Of a stretch of 25,277 nt of DNA, positions 8,085 through 16,374 are shown in pieces; position 1 is the first letter of the stretch; each line of letters starts with the position of its first letter. The DNA comes from Pseudomonadota bacterium (GTDB lineage Bacteria; Pseudomonadota; Gammaproteobacteria; Burkholderiales; Burkholderiaceae). Below the pieces are notes generated by a model. That model worked only from the letters and a program-made list of their open reading frames with translations, did not search any database and was not told where the DNA came from. The translations under genes were made by a program, and so were the position numbers. The stretch covers positions 1-25,277 of the forward strand of contig JAKORH010000208.1 in assembly GCA_029777935.1 (NCBI GenBank), read 5' to 3'.

Positions 8085-9002
8085 ATGAACGCGAACGAAC
8101 CGGCCTGGCCGCCGCTGCCTTACCGCGAATGGCAGCCATCGAAGGACACGCTGCACCTGTACCTGCAGATCGTCGGCAAGGTGCGCATGCGGCTCGCGCC
8201 GCCGGTCAATCACTGGTGGCACGTCACCTTGTACGTCAACGCGCGCGGGCTGACCACCGGCGCGATGCCGCACGGCGCCGGCAACTGCGAGATCGCGTTC
8301 GATTTCATCGACCACCAGTTGCGCATCGACACGTCGTGGGGCGGGCGCGAATCGTTTCCCCTGCATGACGGGCTCGCCGTGTGCGATTTCCACGCTGCGC
8401 TGATGGCGCGACTGAGCGCGCTCGGCGTGCGTGCCGACATCCGTCCGCATCCGTACGACTGCATGAGCACGATCCCGTTCGCCGAGGATCGCATGCATGC
8501 GCACTACGACACCGAGGCCGTGCAGCGCTTCTGGCGCGCACTGGTCGCGATCGGCAACGTGTTCGAGACGTTCCGCGGCCGCTTCAACGGCAAGAGCACG
8601 CCGGTGCACCTGTTCTGGCACACATTCGACCTCGTGGTCTCGCGGTTTTCCGGCCGTGCGGCGCCGCCGATGCCGGATGCGAACCGCGTGATGCGCGAAG
8701 CGTATTCACACGAAGTCGTGAGCTTCGGCTTCTGGGCCGGTGACGAGAACATTCCCTACCCCGCGTTCTACTCGTACACGTTTCCGGAACCGCCGGCCCT
8801 GCGCGAGCGGGCGCTGGAACCGCCCGGCGCGGCATGGACCGAGCGGCCGAACGGCAGTTCGCTGGCTCTCTATCCGTACGAGGACGCGCGCGCGAGCGCC
8901 GATCCCGCAGAAGCCGTGCTGCAGTTCCTCGAAAGCGCGTATCGCGCCGGCGCGACAGTGGCCGGCTGGGATATCGCGGGCTTCGCGCATCGCGCGCGCT
9001 GA
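8085..9002 (+). CDS. DUF5996 family protein
   Basis: A soluble protein of 305 residues. It shows the whole DUF5996 pattern: PPLPYREWQPSKDTLHLYLQ, IVGKVRMRLAPPVNHWWHV, LYVNARGLTTGAMP, FDFIDHQL, a central WHTFDLVVSRFSGR and a late YSHEVVSFGFWAGD segment. The family has no known biochemical role. It is rich in His, Trp and Tyr, with several conserved histidines (HLY, NHWWHV, FWHTFDL, YSHE) that could form a metal or catalytic site, though this is inference. The ATG at 8085 starts just before conservation begins; an upstream ATG at 7926 would translate the repeat. It is divergent from the LysR gene and 147 bases upstream of pirin. Confidence 0.85.
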   Translation: MNANEPAWPPLPYREWQPSKDTLHLYLQIVGKVRMRLAPPVNHWWHVTLYVNARGLTTGAMPHGAGNCEIAFDFIDHQLRIDTSWGGRESFPLHDGLAVCDFHAALMARLSALGVRADIRPHPYDCMSTIPFAEDRMHAHYDTEAVQRFWRALVAIGNVFETFRGRFNGKSTPVHLFWHTFDLVVSRFSGRAAPPMPDANRVMREAYSHEVVSFGFWAGDENIPYPAFYSYTFPEPPALRERALEPPGAAWTERPNGSSLALYPYEDARASADPAEAVLQFLESAYRAGATVAGWDIAGFAHRAR

Positions 9003-9023
9003 ATTCTGCCGCAGAGTTCCGCC

Positions 9024-9049
9024 GCAGCGTTCCGTCAATGGAACGCTGC
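9024..9049. other. Perfect 10-bp hairpin between DUF5996 and pirin genes
   Basis: GCAGCGTTCC (9024-9033) and GGAACGCTGC (9040-9049) are exact reverse complements around a GTCAAT loop. It begins 21 bases after the DUF5996 stop, consistent with a terminator, but no T tract follows. It could equally be an operator for the pirin gene, which starts 100 bases later. Confidence 0.6.
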
Positions 9050-9149
9050 AATCGAACCGCGCGTACTACCGGCGCGCGCGCCGCCGCGCTACCTTTTCGC
9101 ATCCCGACCGCTGTCGGCAACGGCGGCGGCAACGAACCAGGAGCACGCG

Positions 9150-10046
9150 ATGAAACGGATCCTCGGCATCTACGGCAACACGCAGTCGCACTGGGTCGGC
9201 GACGGTTTCCCCGTACGCACCCTGTTCTCTTACCAGACGCTCGCCGATCACGTCAGCCCGTTCCTGCTGCTCGACTTTGCGGGCCCGCACAACTTCGCAG
9301 CGGCGGCGCGGCCACGCGGCGTGGGCGAGCATCCGCATCGCGGCTTCGAGACGGTGACGATCGTCTACCAGGGCGAAGTCGAGCATCGCGATTCGACGGG
9401 CGCCGGCGGCAGCATCGGACCCGGCGACGTGCAGTGGATGACCGCCGGCGCCGGCATCCTGCACGAGGAGTTCCATTCGCGCGAGTTCACGCGCACCGGC
9501 GGTCCGTTCCAGATGGTGCAGCTATGGGTCAACCTGCCCGCAAAGGACAAGATGACGCCGCCGCGGTATCAGACGCTGCTGAACGCGGACATTCCGGCGC
9601 TGGCGCTGCCGGAGGGCGCGGGCACGCTGCGGGTGATCGCGGGCGAATATCGCGGCCAGCGCGGGCCGGCGCGGACGTTCACGCCGATCGATGTGTGGGA
9701 CCTGCGCCTGCAGTCGGGCGCCGCGACCGAGCTGACGCTGCACGAAGACCGCAACGTCGGACTGGTCGTCGTGCGCGGCAGCGTGAAGGTCAACGGCGAG
9801 CGCGAAGCGCACGAAGCGCAGATGGTGCTGCTGTCGCGCGACGGCGCCGCAGCCCGCATCGAGGCGAGCACCGACGCCACGGTGTTGCTGCTCAGCGGCG
9901 CGCCGATCGACGAGCCGATCGTCGGCCACGGTCCGTTCGTGATGAACAGCGCCGCCGAGATCCAGCAGGCGATCCGCGACTTCAACAGCGGCCGCTTCGG
10001 CGCGATTGCACCGACCACGCGCGTGCCCGAGCACGAATCGGCCTGA
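9150..10046 (+). CDS. Pirin family protein
   Basis: A 298-residue bicupin. The N-terminal cupin has the pirin metal site HPHRGFET (His61, His63) and GILHEEFH (His105, Glu107), matching the positions seen in E. coli YhhW. The C-terminal half (from about residue 170) is the second cupin with the pirin C-terminal domain. Pirins bind Fe or other metals; some bacterial members have quercetinase activity and others affect redox or central metabolism, so the exact role is open. The ATG at 9150 has AGGAG at 9139-9143. The gene stands alone between DUF5996 and a tandem repeat, convergent with the FAD oxidoreductase gene. Confidence 0.92.
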   Translation: MKRILGIYGNTQSHWVGDGFPVRTLFSYQTLADHVSPFLLLDFAGPHNFAAAARPRGVGEHPHRGFETVTIVYQGEVEHRDSTGAGGSIGPGDVQWMTAGAGILHEEFHSREFTRTGGPFQMVQLWVNLPAKDKMTPPRYQTLLNADIPALALPEGAGTLRVIAGEYRGQRGPARTFTPIDVWDLRLQSGAATELTLHEDRNVGLVVVRGSVKVNGEREAHEAQMVLLSRDGAAARIEASTDATVLLLSGAPIDEPIVGHGPFVMNSAAEIQQAIRDFNSGRFGAIAPTTRVPEHESA

Positions 10047-10171
10047 GCGAGCACGGCCGCTCCGAAGCGCTCCGCCCGAAGCGCGCAGCGCGGAGCCCGA
10101 TGAGCGCGCACGGCCGCTCCGAAGCGCTCAGCCCGGAGCGCGCAGCGCGGGTAGCCCGATGAGCGCGCACG
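10045..10171. repeat. Tandem direct repeat after pirin (57-59 bp units)
   Basis: Unit 1 (10045-10101) and unit 2 (10102-10160) share GCACGGCCGCTCCGAAGCGC and GCGCGCAGCGCGG, each ending in AGCCCGAT. A third unit begins at 10161 (GAGCGCGCACG) and decays. Each unit also contains internal inverted sequence (GCGCTCC near GGAGC). It lies between the convergent pirin and FAD oxidoreductase genes and overlaps the pirin stop codon. It may act as a terminator region. Confidence 0.85.
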
Positions 10172-10209
10172 ACCCGCGCCGGAAGGCGCGGGACGCGCCC
10201 GCGCCCCGG

Positions 10210-11598
10210 TCAGGCGTCCAGCGCTAGGAACACGTTGTTCAGCCCTTCGGCCAGCGTCGGGTGCGCGAAGATCGCCTCCTTTAACAGCGGGTACGGCAGC
10301 TTGCCCATCATCGCGATCTGCAGCATGGACATGATCTCGCCGCCCTCGATGCCGAACACGGTGCAGCCGAGGATCTGCTCGGTCTTGGCGTCGACGATCA
10401 CCTTCAGGAACCCGCGCGCTTCGCCCGTCTCGAGCGCGCGCGCGATGCCGGACATGGGGATCTTCGCCACGCGGATGTCGAGTCCGCGCCTGCGTGCCTC
10501 GGTCTCGTTCAGCCCCACCTGGCCGAGCTGCGGGTCGGTGAACACCACGCTCGGCACCAAGCGATCGCCGAGCTTCGCGTCGATTCCGTTCAGCCAGCGG
10601 TCGCGCAGGATGCGAAAGTCGTCGTACGAGATGTGCGTGAACTGCGGCCCGCCCTTGACGTCGCCCGCCGCGTAGATGCCGGGCGCGGTCGTCTGCAGCG
10701 TGGCATCGACCGTCACGTAGCCGCGCTCGGTCGCAACTGCCGCCGCGTTCAAGTCCAGGTCCTCCGTGTTCGGCTTGCGGCCGACAGCGACCAGCAGGTG
10801 CGAGCCGCGCACGGACTTCATCTCGTCGCTCTGCCGATAGTGCACGCCGATGTCGCCCGCGCGGCCGTCGATGCGCTCGGCGAGCGCGTTGCACTCGATG
10901 CGAAGGCCGTCTTCCTGCAGCACCTTCTGCAGCGCCGCGCTCACGTCCTCGTCGTCGCGCGCCGCGAGCCGCGGCAGGCCTTCGAGCACCGTGACCTCGG
11001 CGCCGAAACGCCGGAACATCTGCGCGAACTCCAGCCCGATGAAGCCGCCGCCGAGCACGATCAGGTGGCGCGGCAGTTCCTCGAGTTCCATCACGGAGGA
11101 CGAATCGAGCGCCGGCACGTCGGCGAGCCCCGGAATCGGCGGCATCGATGGGCGCGCGCCGGTGTTGATCACGATCTTCGGCGCACCGAACGCGCGCGTG
11201 CCGCCGCCGCGCAGCGCGACTTCGACCGTCTTCGCATCAACGAAGCGCGCGCCGCCGAACACCAGTTCGACGTTCGCGGTCTTCTGCAACCGCTGCGTGC
11301 CCCCGTTGCGGAAGCGCTCGACGATCGCGCGCTTGCGCGCGACCACGCGCGCCATGTCGACGTGCACGTCGCCGGTCGCCACGCCGTAGTCGGCGGCGCG
11401 GCGCGCCAGGTACGCGACGCGCGCGGACGCGATCATCGTCTTGGTCGGCGTGCAGCCGACGTTGATGCAGGTGCCGCCCACGAATTCGCGCTCGACGATC
11501 ACGGTCTTCCAGCCGGCGTTGGCGAGCGCGAGCGCCAGCGGCTTGCCGGCCTGGCCGCTGCCCAGGATCAGTGCGTCGACGCGTTCGATTGCGGCCAT
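10210..11598 (-). CDS. FAD-dependent pyridine nucleotide-disulfide oxidoreductase (mercuric reductase/RclA-like)
   Basis: A class I flavoprotein disulfide reductase of 462 residues. It has the FAD dinucleotide motif GSGQAG (13-18), the redox pair GGTCINVGC (Cys44, Cys49), the NAD(P) motif GGGFIG (183-188), the second FAD motif IYAAGDV, and the C-terminal catalytic HPTLAE (His446, Glu451). The GSGQAGKPLA start resembles RclA and annotated mercuric reductases rather than lipoyl dehydrogenase. It lacks the C-terminal Cys pair and the N-terminal metal-binding domain of true MerA, and no mer genes are nearby. The role is therefore more likely thiol or metal/oxidant stress redox, but the substrate is unknown. 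GGAGGA precedes the ATG. The gene is monocistronic in appearance. Confidence 0.85.
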   Translation of the reverse strand: MAAIERVDALILGSGQAGKPLALALANAGWKTVIVEREFVGGTCINVGCTPTKTMIASARVAYLARRAADYGVATGDVHVDMARVVARKRAIVERFRNGGTQRLQKTANVELVFGGARFVDAKTVEVALRGGGTRAFGAPKIVINTGARPSMPPIPGLADVPALDSSSVMELEELPRHLIVLGGGFIGLEFAQMFRRFGAEVTVLEGLPRLAARDDEDVSAALQKVLQEDGLRIECNALAERIDGRAGDIGVHYRQSDEMKSVRGSHLLVAVGRKPNTEDLDLNAAAVATERGYVTVDATLQTTAPGIYAAGDVKGGPQFTHISYDDFRILRDRWLNGIDAKLGDRLVPSVVFTDPQLGQVGLNETEARRRGLDIRVAKIPMSGIARALETGEARGFLKVIVDAKTEQILGCTVFGIEGGEIMSMLQIAMMGKLPYPLLKEAIFAHPTLAEGLNNVFLALDA

Positions 11599-11704
11599 GG
11601 GTCCTCCGATCGCTGCGCATTAGTCTGCGCGCGCGGCCGAACCTTTCAATCGCCTGCTTCGCGGTCACGTTCGCCCGTGATCGGCGCAATCGCGCGGGGT
11701 CCAA

Positions 11705-11803
11705 CGTCATTCCCGCGCAAGCGGGAATCCCGCGACTTCATCGCAAAGACACTGGGTCCCCGTTGGAGCCCGCCCTCGACTCCGATCGGGGGCGGGGACG
11801 ACG
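11705..11803. repeat. Second CGTCATTCC-type inverted repeat
   Basis: The left arm CGTCATTCCCGCGCAAGCGG is itself a hairpin (ATTCCCG/CGGGAAT). The right part carries GGGTCCCCG and ends GGGGACGACG at 11803, giving a degenerate outer inverted repeat. It fills most of the gap between the FAD oxidoreductase start and the PurM-like stop, 26 bases from that stop, and could terminate its transcript. The left part of this gap (11599-11704) shows nothing certain. Confidence 0.75.
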
Positions 11804-11829
11804 TACTGCGGATCAGATGCGCGCGAACG

Positions 11830-12927
11830 TCAGGCGCGCACGTGCAACTCGTCGCCGCCGAACCTAAGCTGCAGCGGCTCGATCACGACCTGCCTGGCAC
11901 CTTCTTCGACGCGGCCGGCGACAAAGGCGCGTACGTCGCATTGCGCGGCGATCTCGACCGCACGCGGCGCGTCGCCCGCAGCCACGAACAGCGCGAAGCC
12001 CGCGCCCATGTTCAGGTTGCCGTAGGCTTCGCGCGCATCAGCGCCGGTCTCGCGCCGGATGAAGTCGAGCACCGCCGGCACCGGAGGAAGCTGCGTGATC
12101 CGATAGGTGAATGCGCCCGGATGCCGCATCAACTTGCGCCAGCCGTGGCCCGTGAGGTTGGCGCAGTAATGCGGCACCACGCCCGCAGCGGCGAGCGCCT
12201 CGGTCACCGGCGAGTACAGGATCGTCGGCGCGAGCAGCGCCTCGCCGAACGTCTCGCCGTCGGCGAGATGCGTCGCGTAGCCCTGCGGCAGCCGCTCGGC
12301 GAGCTTGCGCGCGAGCGAGATGCCGTTGGCATGGATGCCGCTCGATTCGAGCAGCACGATGGCGTCGCCCGCGGCGAGCCTCTCACCGAGCGTCAGCCGC
12401 GACTTCGGCCGCACGAGGCCGACGCACGATGCGGCCAGATCGATCCGGCCCGGCGCAATCACGCCCGCCAGCGCCGGCGTCTCGCCGCCGCCCCACGCCA
12501 CGCCGCAGCGATCGCAGGCGGCGCGCCAGCCGTCGACGAGATCGCGCGCGCGCGCCGCATCGTCGAACCAGTCGCTGCCGCCCGCGGCCCAGTACGCGTG
12601 CACCGACACCGGCGTGGCGCCGACGGTGACGAGGTCGTTGATCGCCATCGCCAGCGTGTCCTGCGCGATCCGGTCGTAGTAGGTCTTGCCCGTCAGCGCG
12701 CGCATCGCGTCGGCCACCAGCGCCTTGGTGCCGAGGCATTCGGTGATCGAAGCGAGATAGAAGTCGCCGCAGTCGATCACGTACGCGGATTCGCCGCGCG
12801 AGGCCGCGATTTCGGCCAGGCCGTGCCGCGCGAGATTGCCCGCGGTCGCCGCCGCCGCGCGTTGCGCGAGCAGCTTCAGCGGATCGATCTTCGCGTAGTC
12901 GACGCCGGCCTGCTGATAGTTGAGCAC
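11830..12927 (-). CDS. Divergent PurM-superfamily protein (AIR synthase-like)
   Basis: PurM closes the imidazole ring to make AIR in purine synthesis. This 365-residue protein has the family frame: the N terminus NYQQAGVDYAKIDPLK, ECLGTKA (canonical GTDGVGTK), AMAINDLVTVGATP (AMxVNDIxxxGAEP), WGGGETPALAG (GGETAEMPG), ESSGIHANGISLARK, APTILYSP and NLNMGAGFALFV (NxGxGM). It departs at key sites. The HITGGG loop reads NLTGHG, replacing the loop histidine by Asn257, and the GTDG part is lost. It sits where purM normally lies, beside hda, so it may be the working enzyme of a divergent clade or a paralogue with another ATP-dependent reaction. The GTG at 12927 abuts a repeat and lacks a clear ribosome site. 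Confidence 0.75.
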   Translation of the reverse strand: MLNYQQAGVDYAKIDPLKLLAQRAAAATAGNLARHGLAEIAASRGESAYVIDCGDFYLASITECLGTKALVADAMRALTGKTYYDRIAQDTLAMAINDLVTVGATPVSVHAYWAAGGSDWFDDAARARDLVDGWRAACDRCGVAWGGGETPALAGVIAPGRIDLAASCVGLVRPKSRLTLGERLAAGDAIVLLESSGIHANGISLARKLAERLPQGYATHLADGETFGEALLAPTILYSPVTEALAAAGVVPHYCANLTGHGWRKLMRHPGAFTYRITQLPPVPAVLDFIRRETGADAREAYGNLNMGAGFALFVAAGDAPRAVEIAAQCDVRAFVAGRVEEGARQVVIEPLQLRFGGDELHVRA

Positions 12928-12933
12928 GGGGGA

Positions 12934-13059
12934 AGTCGGCGGTCGGCAGTAGGCAGTCGGCAGCAAGCGCGGCCAGGCGAGATTGTCTCACGCCGCATCC
13001 GCCTGCCTTCGACTTCCGACTGAAGACTGCCTACTGCCGACCGCCTACTGCCGACTACA
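12934..13059. repeat. Inverted GTCGGCAGTAGGCAGT-type repeat in the divergent purM-like/hda gap
   Basis: The left arm (12934-12963) reads as alternating GTCGGC, GGTCGGCAGT and AGGCAGTCGG. The right arm (13026-13059) contains GACTGCCTACTGCCGACCGC, the reverse complement of the left arm over about 21 bases. Units of this type recur in many proteobacterial genomes. The left arm abuts the PurM-like GTG start and the right arm supplies the TACACT hexamer before hda, so the repeat may have shaped both promoters. Confidence 0.8.
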
Positions 13060-13061
13060 CT
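13056..13061 (+). promoter_or_regulatory. Candidate hda -10 hexamer (TACACT)
   Basis: TACACT ends exactly six bases before the hda ATG. That would place the transcription start on the A of the start codon, giving a leaderless mRNA. No Shine-Dalgarno sequence is present. The -35 region around 13033 (ACTGCC) is weak. Confidence 0.45.
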
Positions 13062-13067
13062 CCCCGC

Positions 13068-13733
13068 ATGGACGCGTCCGCACCGCCGCAATTGGCGCTG
13101 GACCTGCTGCAGCCGCTCGAGCCTTCACTCGACAATTTCGTCCCCGGCCGCAATCGCGAAGCGCTCGCAGCGCTGCAACACGTAGCGCGCGGCGCACCGG
13201 TGGAGCGGATCATCTACCTGTGGGGAGAACCAGGAAGCGGACGCACGCACCTGCTGACCGCGCTCGGCAGCGCGCCGCGCGCGCACGCCTGGTCGCCGGC
13301 CGACGCGCCCGAGCGACCGGGGCTGGCGCTGGTCGACGACGTCGACCGGCTCGACGCCGCCGCGCAGATCGCACTGTTCAACCGCCTGAACGCCGTGCGC
13401 GCGCACGCCGATGCGGCGTGCGTGGTCGCCGGTTCGCAGCCGCCCGCGCAACTGGCGCTGCGCGAGGACCTGCGCACGAGGCTCGGGTGGGGACTGGTGT
13501 TCCAGTTGCACGCACTCGCCGACGCGGAAAAAGCCGATGCGCTCGCGACGCACGCCGCCTCGCGCGGGCTAGCGCTGTCGCAGGAGGTGATCGCATGGCT
13601 GCTGACGCACCTGCCGCGCGACATGCGCACGCTGGTCGCGGCGCTCGACGCGCTCGACGCCTGGGCGCTGGCGCGCAAGAAGCCGCTGACGCTGGCGCTG
13701 GCGAAGGAAGCGCTTGCCGCGCAGCCGCGCTGA
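13068..13733 (+). CDS. hda: DnaA regulatory inactivator Hda
   Basis: Hda binds the DNA-loaded beta sliding clamp and stimulates ATP hydrolysis by DnaA, preventing re-initiation of replication. The 221-residue protein starts with the clamp-binding motif QLALDL (residues 8-13). A DnaA-like AAA+ domain follows: GEPGSGRT (53-60, Arg for Lys as usual in Hda), a Walker B-like ALVDDVDRL, the sensor region, DLRTRLGWGLVFQL, and the C-terminal LPRDMRTLVAALDALD. It lacks the DnaA DNA-binding domain, as expected. The start at 13068 is the only one giving the N-terminal clamp motif in place. The HAD gene begins 25 bases after the stop. Confidence 0.93.
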   Translation: MDASAPPQLALDLLQPLEPSLDNFVPGRNREALAALQHVARGAPVERIIYLWGEPGSGRTHLLTALGSAPRAHAWSPADAPERPGLALVDDVDRLDAAAQIALFNRLNAVRAHADAACVVAGSQPPAQLALREDLRTRLGWGLVFQLHALADAEKADALATHAASRGLALSQEVIAWLLTHLPRDMRTLVAALDALDAWALARKKPLTLALAKEALAAQPR

Positions 13734-13743
13734 AGTCCGCACG

Positions 13744-13749
13744 TAGAAT
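13744..13749 (+). promoter_or_regulatory. Candidate -10 hexamer (TAGAAT) for the HAD-pcnB-folK run
   Basis: TAGAAT ends nine bases before the ATG of the HAD gene, and no Shine-Dalgarno sequence lies between. It falls in the 25-base gap after hda and suggests an independent, short-leader start. No good -35 was found at the expected distance. Confidence 0.4.
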
Positions 13750-13758
13750 CCGGGCACG

Positions 13759-14432
13759 ATGAAGCTCGCGCTGTTCGATCTCGACCGCACGCTGCTGCCG
13801 ATCGACAGCGCAGACACGTGGTCGCATTTCGTGGTGCGTGAAGGCGGCCTCGACGCTGACGGATACGGCGCGCGCATCCGCGCGTTCGCGGAAAGTTACA
13901 AGGCGAACTGCTTCGACGTCGACGCCTACCAGGATTTCCAGATGGAGCTGCTGGCGCGCTTTGCGCGGCCGCAGCTCGAGCACTGGCGCGCGCGGTTCGT
14001 GCGCGAGGTCGTGGCGCCGCACGTGCGGCCCGAGGCGCAGGCGCTGATCGACGGCCACCGGCACGACGGCTTCGTGGCCGTGATGGTGACCGGCACCAAC
14101 GCGTTCGTCAGCCGTCCGATCGCCGCCGCGTTCGGCCTCGAGCACCTGCTGGCGGTCGAGCCGGAGGAGATCGACGGCCGCTTCACCGGCCGCTATGTCG
14201 GCACCCACACGCACCAGCACGGCAAGGTGCGCGCGGTCGAAGCGTTCGTGGCCGCGCGCGGCCTGACGCTCGACGCCTGCGACGACAGCGTGTTCTACAG
14301 CGATTCGATCAATGACCTGCCGCTGCTCGAGCGCGTGCGGCGCCCGGTGGCGACCAATCCCGATTTCCGACTACGCGCGGTCGCGGCCGAGCGCGGCTGG
14401 CCGACGCTGGATCTGTTCGAGCGGGTCACCGC

Positions 14433-14436
<4 letters not shown>
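13759..14436 (+). CDS. HAD-IB family phosphatase (SerB-like)
   Basis: A 225-residue cytoplasmic HAD-superfamily hydrolase. Motif I is LFDLDRTLL (nucleophile Asp7, acid Asp9), motif II is VTGTN (Thr111), motif III is the Lys in HGKVRA (156), and motif IV is YSDSINDLPLL (Asp182, Asp186). The helical cap sits between motifs I and II, defining subclass IB, which includes phosphoserine phosphatase and several unassigned phosphatases. The cap lacks features that would prove a serine phosphate substrate. Betaproteobacteria usually keep this gene between hda and pcnB. It overlaps pcnB by four bases (ATGA), so the two are translationally coupled. Confidence 0.9.
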
Positions 14437-15800
<1,364 letters not shown>

Positions 15801-15821
15801 CGGATCGTGGCGTAGTGGATC

Positions 15822-16337
15822 GTGAACGGCGAGGACGATTTGAAGCGACGCGCATACATCGGCCTGGGCGCCAACCAGGGCGACGTGCTGGAAACCGCGC
15901 AGGCCGCGATCGAGGCGATCCGCTCGATCGAGCGCTGCGACTTCGTCGCCGCGTCGCCCTTCTACCGATCGGCACCGGTCGACGCCGAAGGACCGGACTA
16001 CATCAACGCCGTCGTCGCCGTGGACACGCTGCACGACCCGTACGGCCTGCTGCTGCACCTGCTCGAACTCGAGATCATGCTCGGCCGCAAACGGCGCCTG
16101 CCGAATGCGCCGCGCAACGCGCCGCGCAAGGTCGATCTCGATCTGCTGCTGATGGGCGACCTGATCCTGCTGTCCACTCCACTGACGCTGCCGCACCCGC
16201 GCCTGCACCAGCGCGCATTCGCGCTGCGGCCACTGGTTGATCTGGCGCCCGACGTCGATATTCCCGGCCTCGGGCCGGCCGCGAAATTCCTGCGCGCCGC
16301 CGCGGACCAGCGCGTCGCGCTCTGGCCGGCGCGCTGA
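15822..16337 (+). CDS. folK: 2-amino-4-hydroxy-6-hydroxymethyldihydropteridine diphosphokinase
   Basis: HPPK transfers pyrophosphate from ATP to the pterin precursor of folate. Family landmarks are YIGLGANQGD, ASPFYRSAPVDAEGPDYINA, LLELEIMLGRKR, PRKVDLDLLLMGD (the metal-binding Asp pair) and LPHPRLHQRAFAL. The length of about 170 residues is normal. Two starts are possible: GTG at 15822, or TTG at 15840, which has GAGGA four bases before it and begins closer to the conserved YIGLG. The longer form is given. It follows pcnB directly and precedes the deoxynucleoside kinase gene, probably on one transcript. Confidence 0.93.
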   Translation: MNGEDDLKRRAYIGLGANQGDVLETAQAAIEAIRSIERCDFVAASPFYRSAPVDAEGPDYINAVVAVDTLHDPYGLLLHLLELEIMLGRKRRLPNAPRNAPRKVDLDLLLMGDLILLSTPLTLPHPRLHQRAFALRPLVDLAPDVDIPGLGPAAKFLRAAADQRVALWPAR

Positions 16338-16374
16338 GCGCCGCCGGTCGACCCCGGTTCTCGATCCGCCCGCC

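Noticed and set aside
10006..10227. Small rightward frame through the tandem repeat after pirin
   Set aside because: Its product is just the translated repeat units (Arg/Ser/Ala), with no ribosome site and no family resemblance.
10633..13023. Rightward frame of nearly 800 codons over the FAD oxidoreductase and PurM-like genes
   Set aside because: It spans two real leftward genes and an intergenic repeat and reads as Arg/His-rich antisense sequence.
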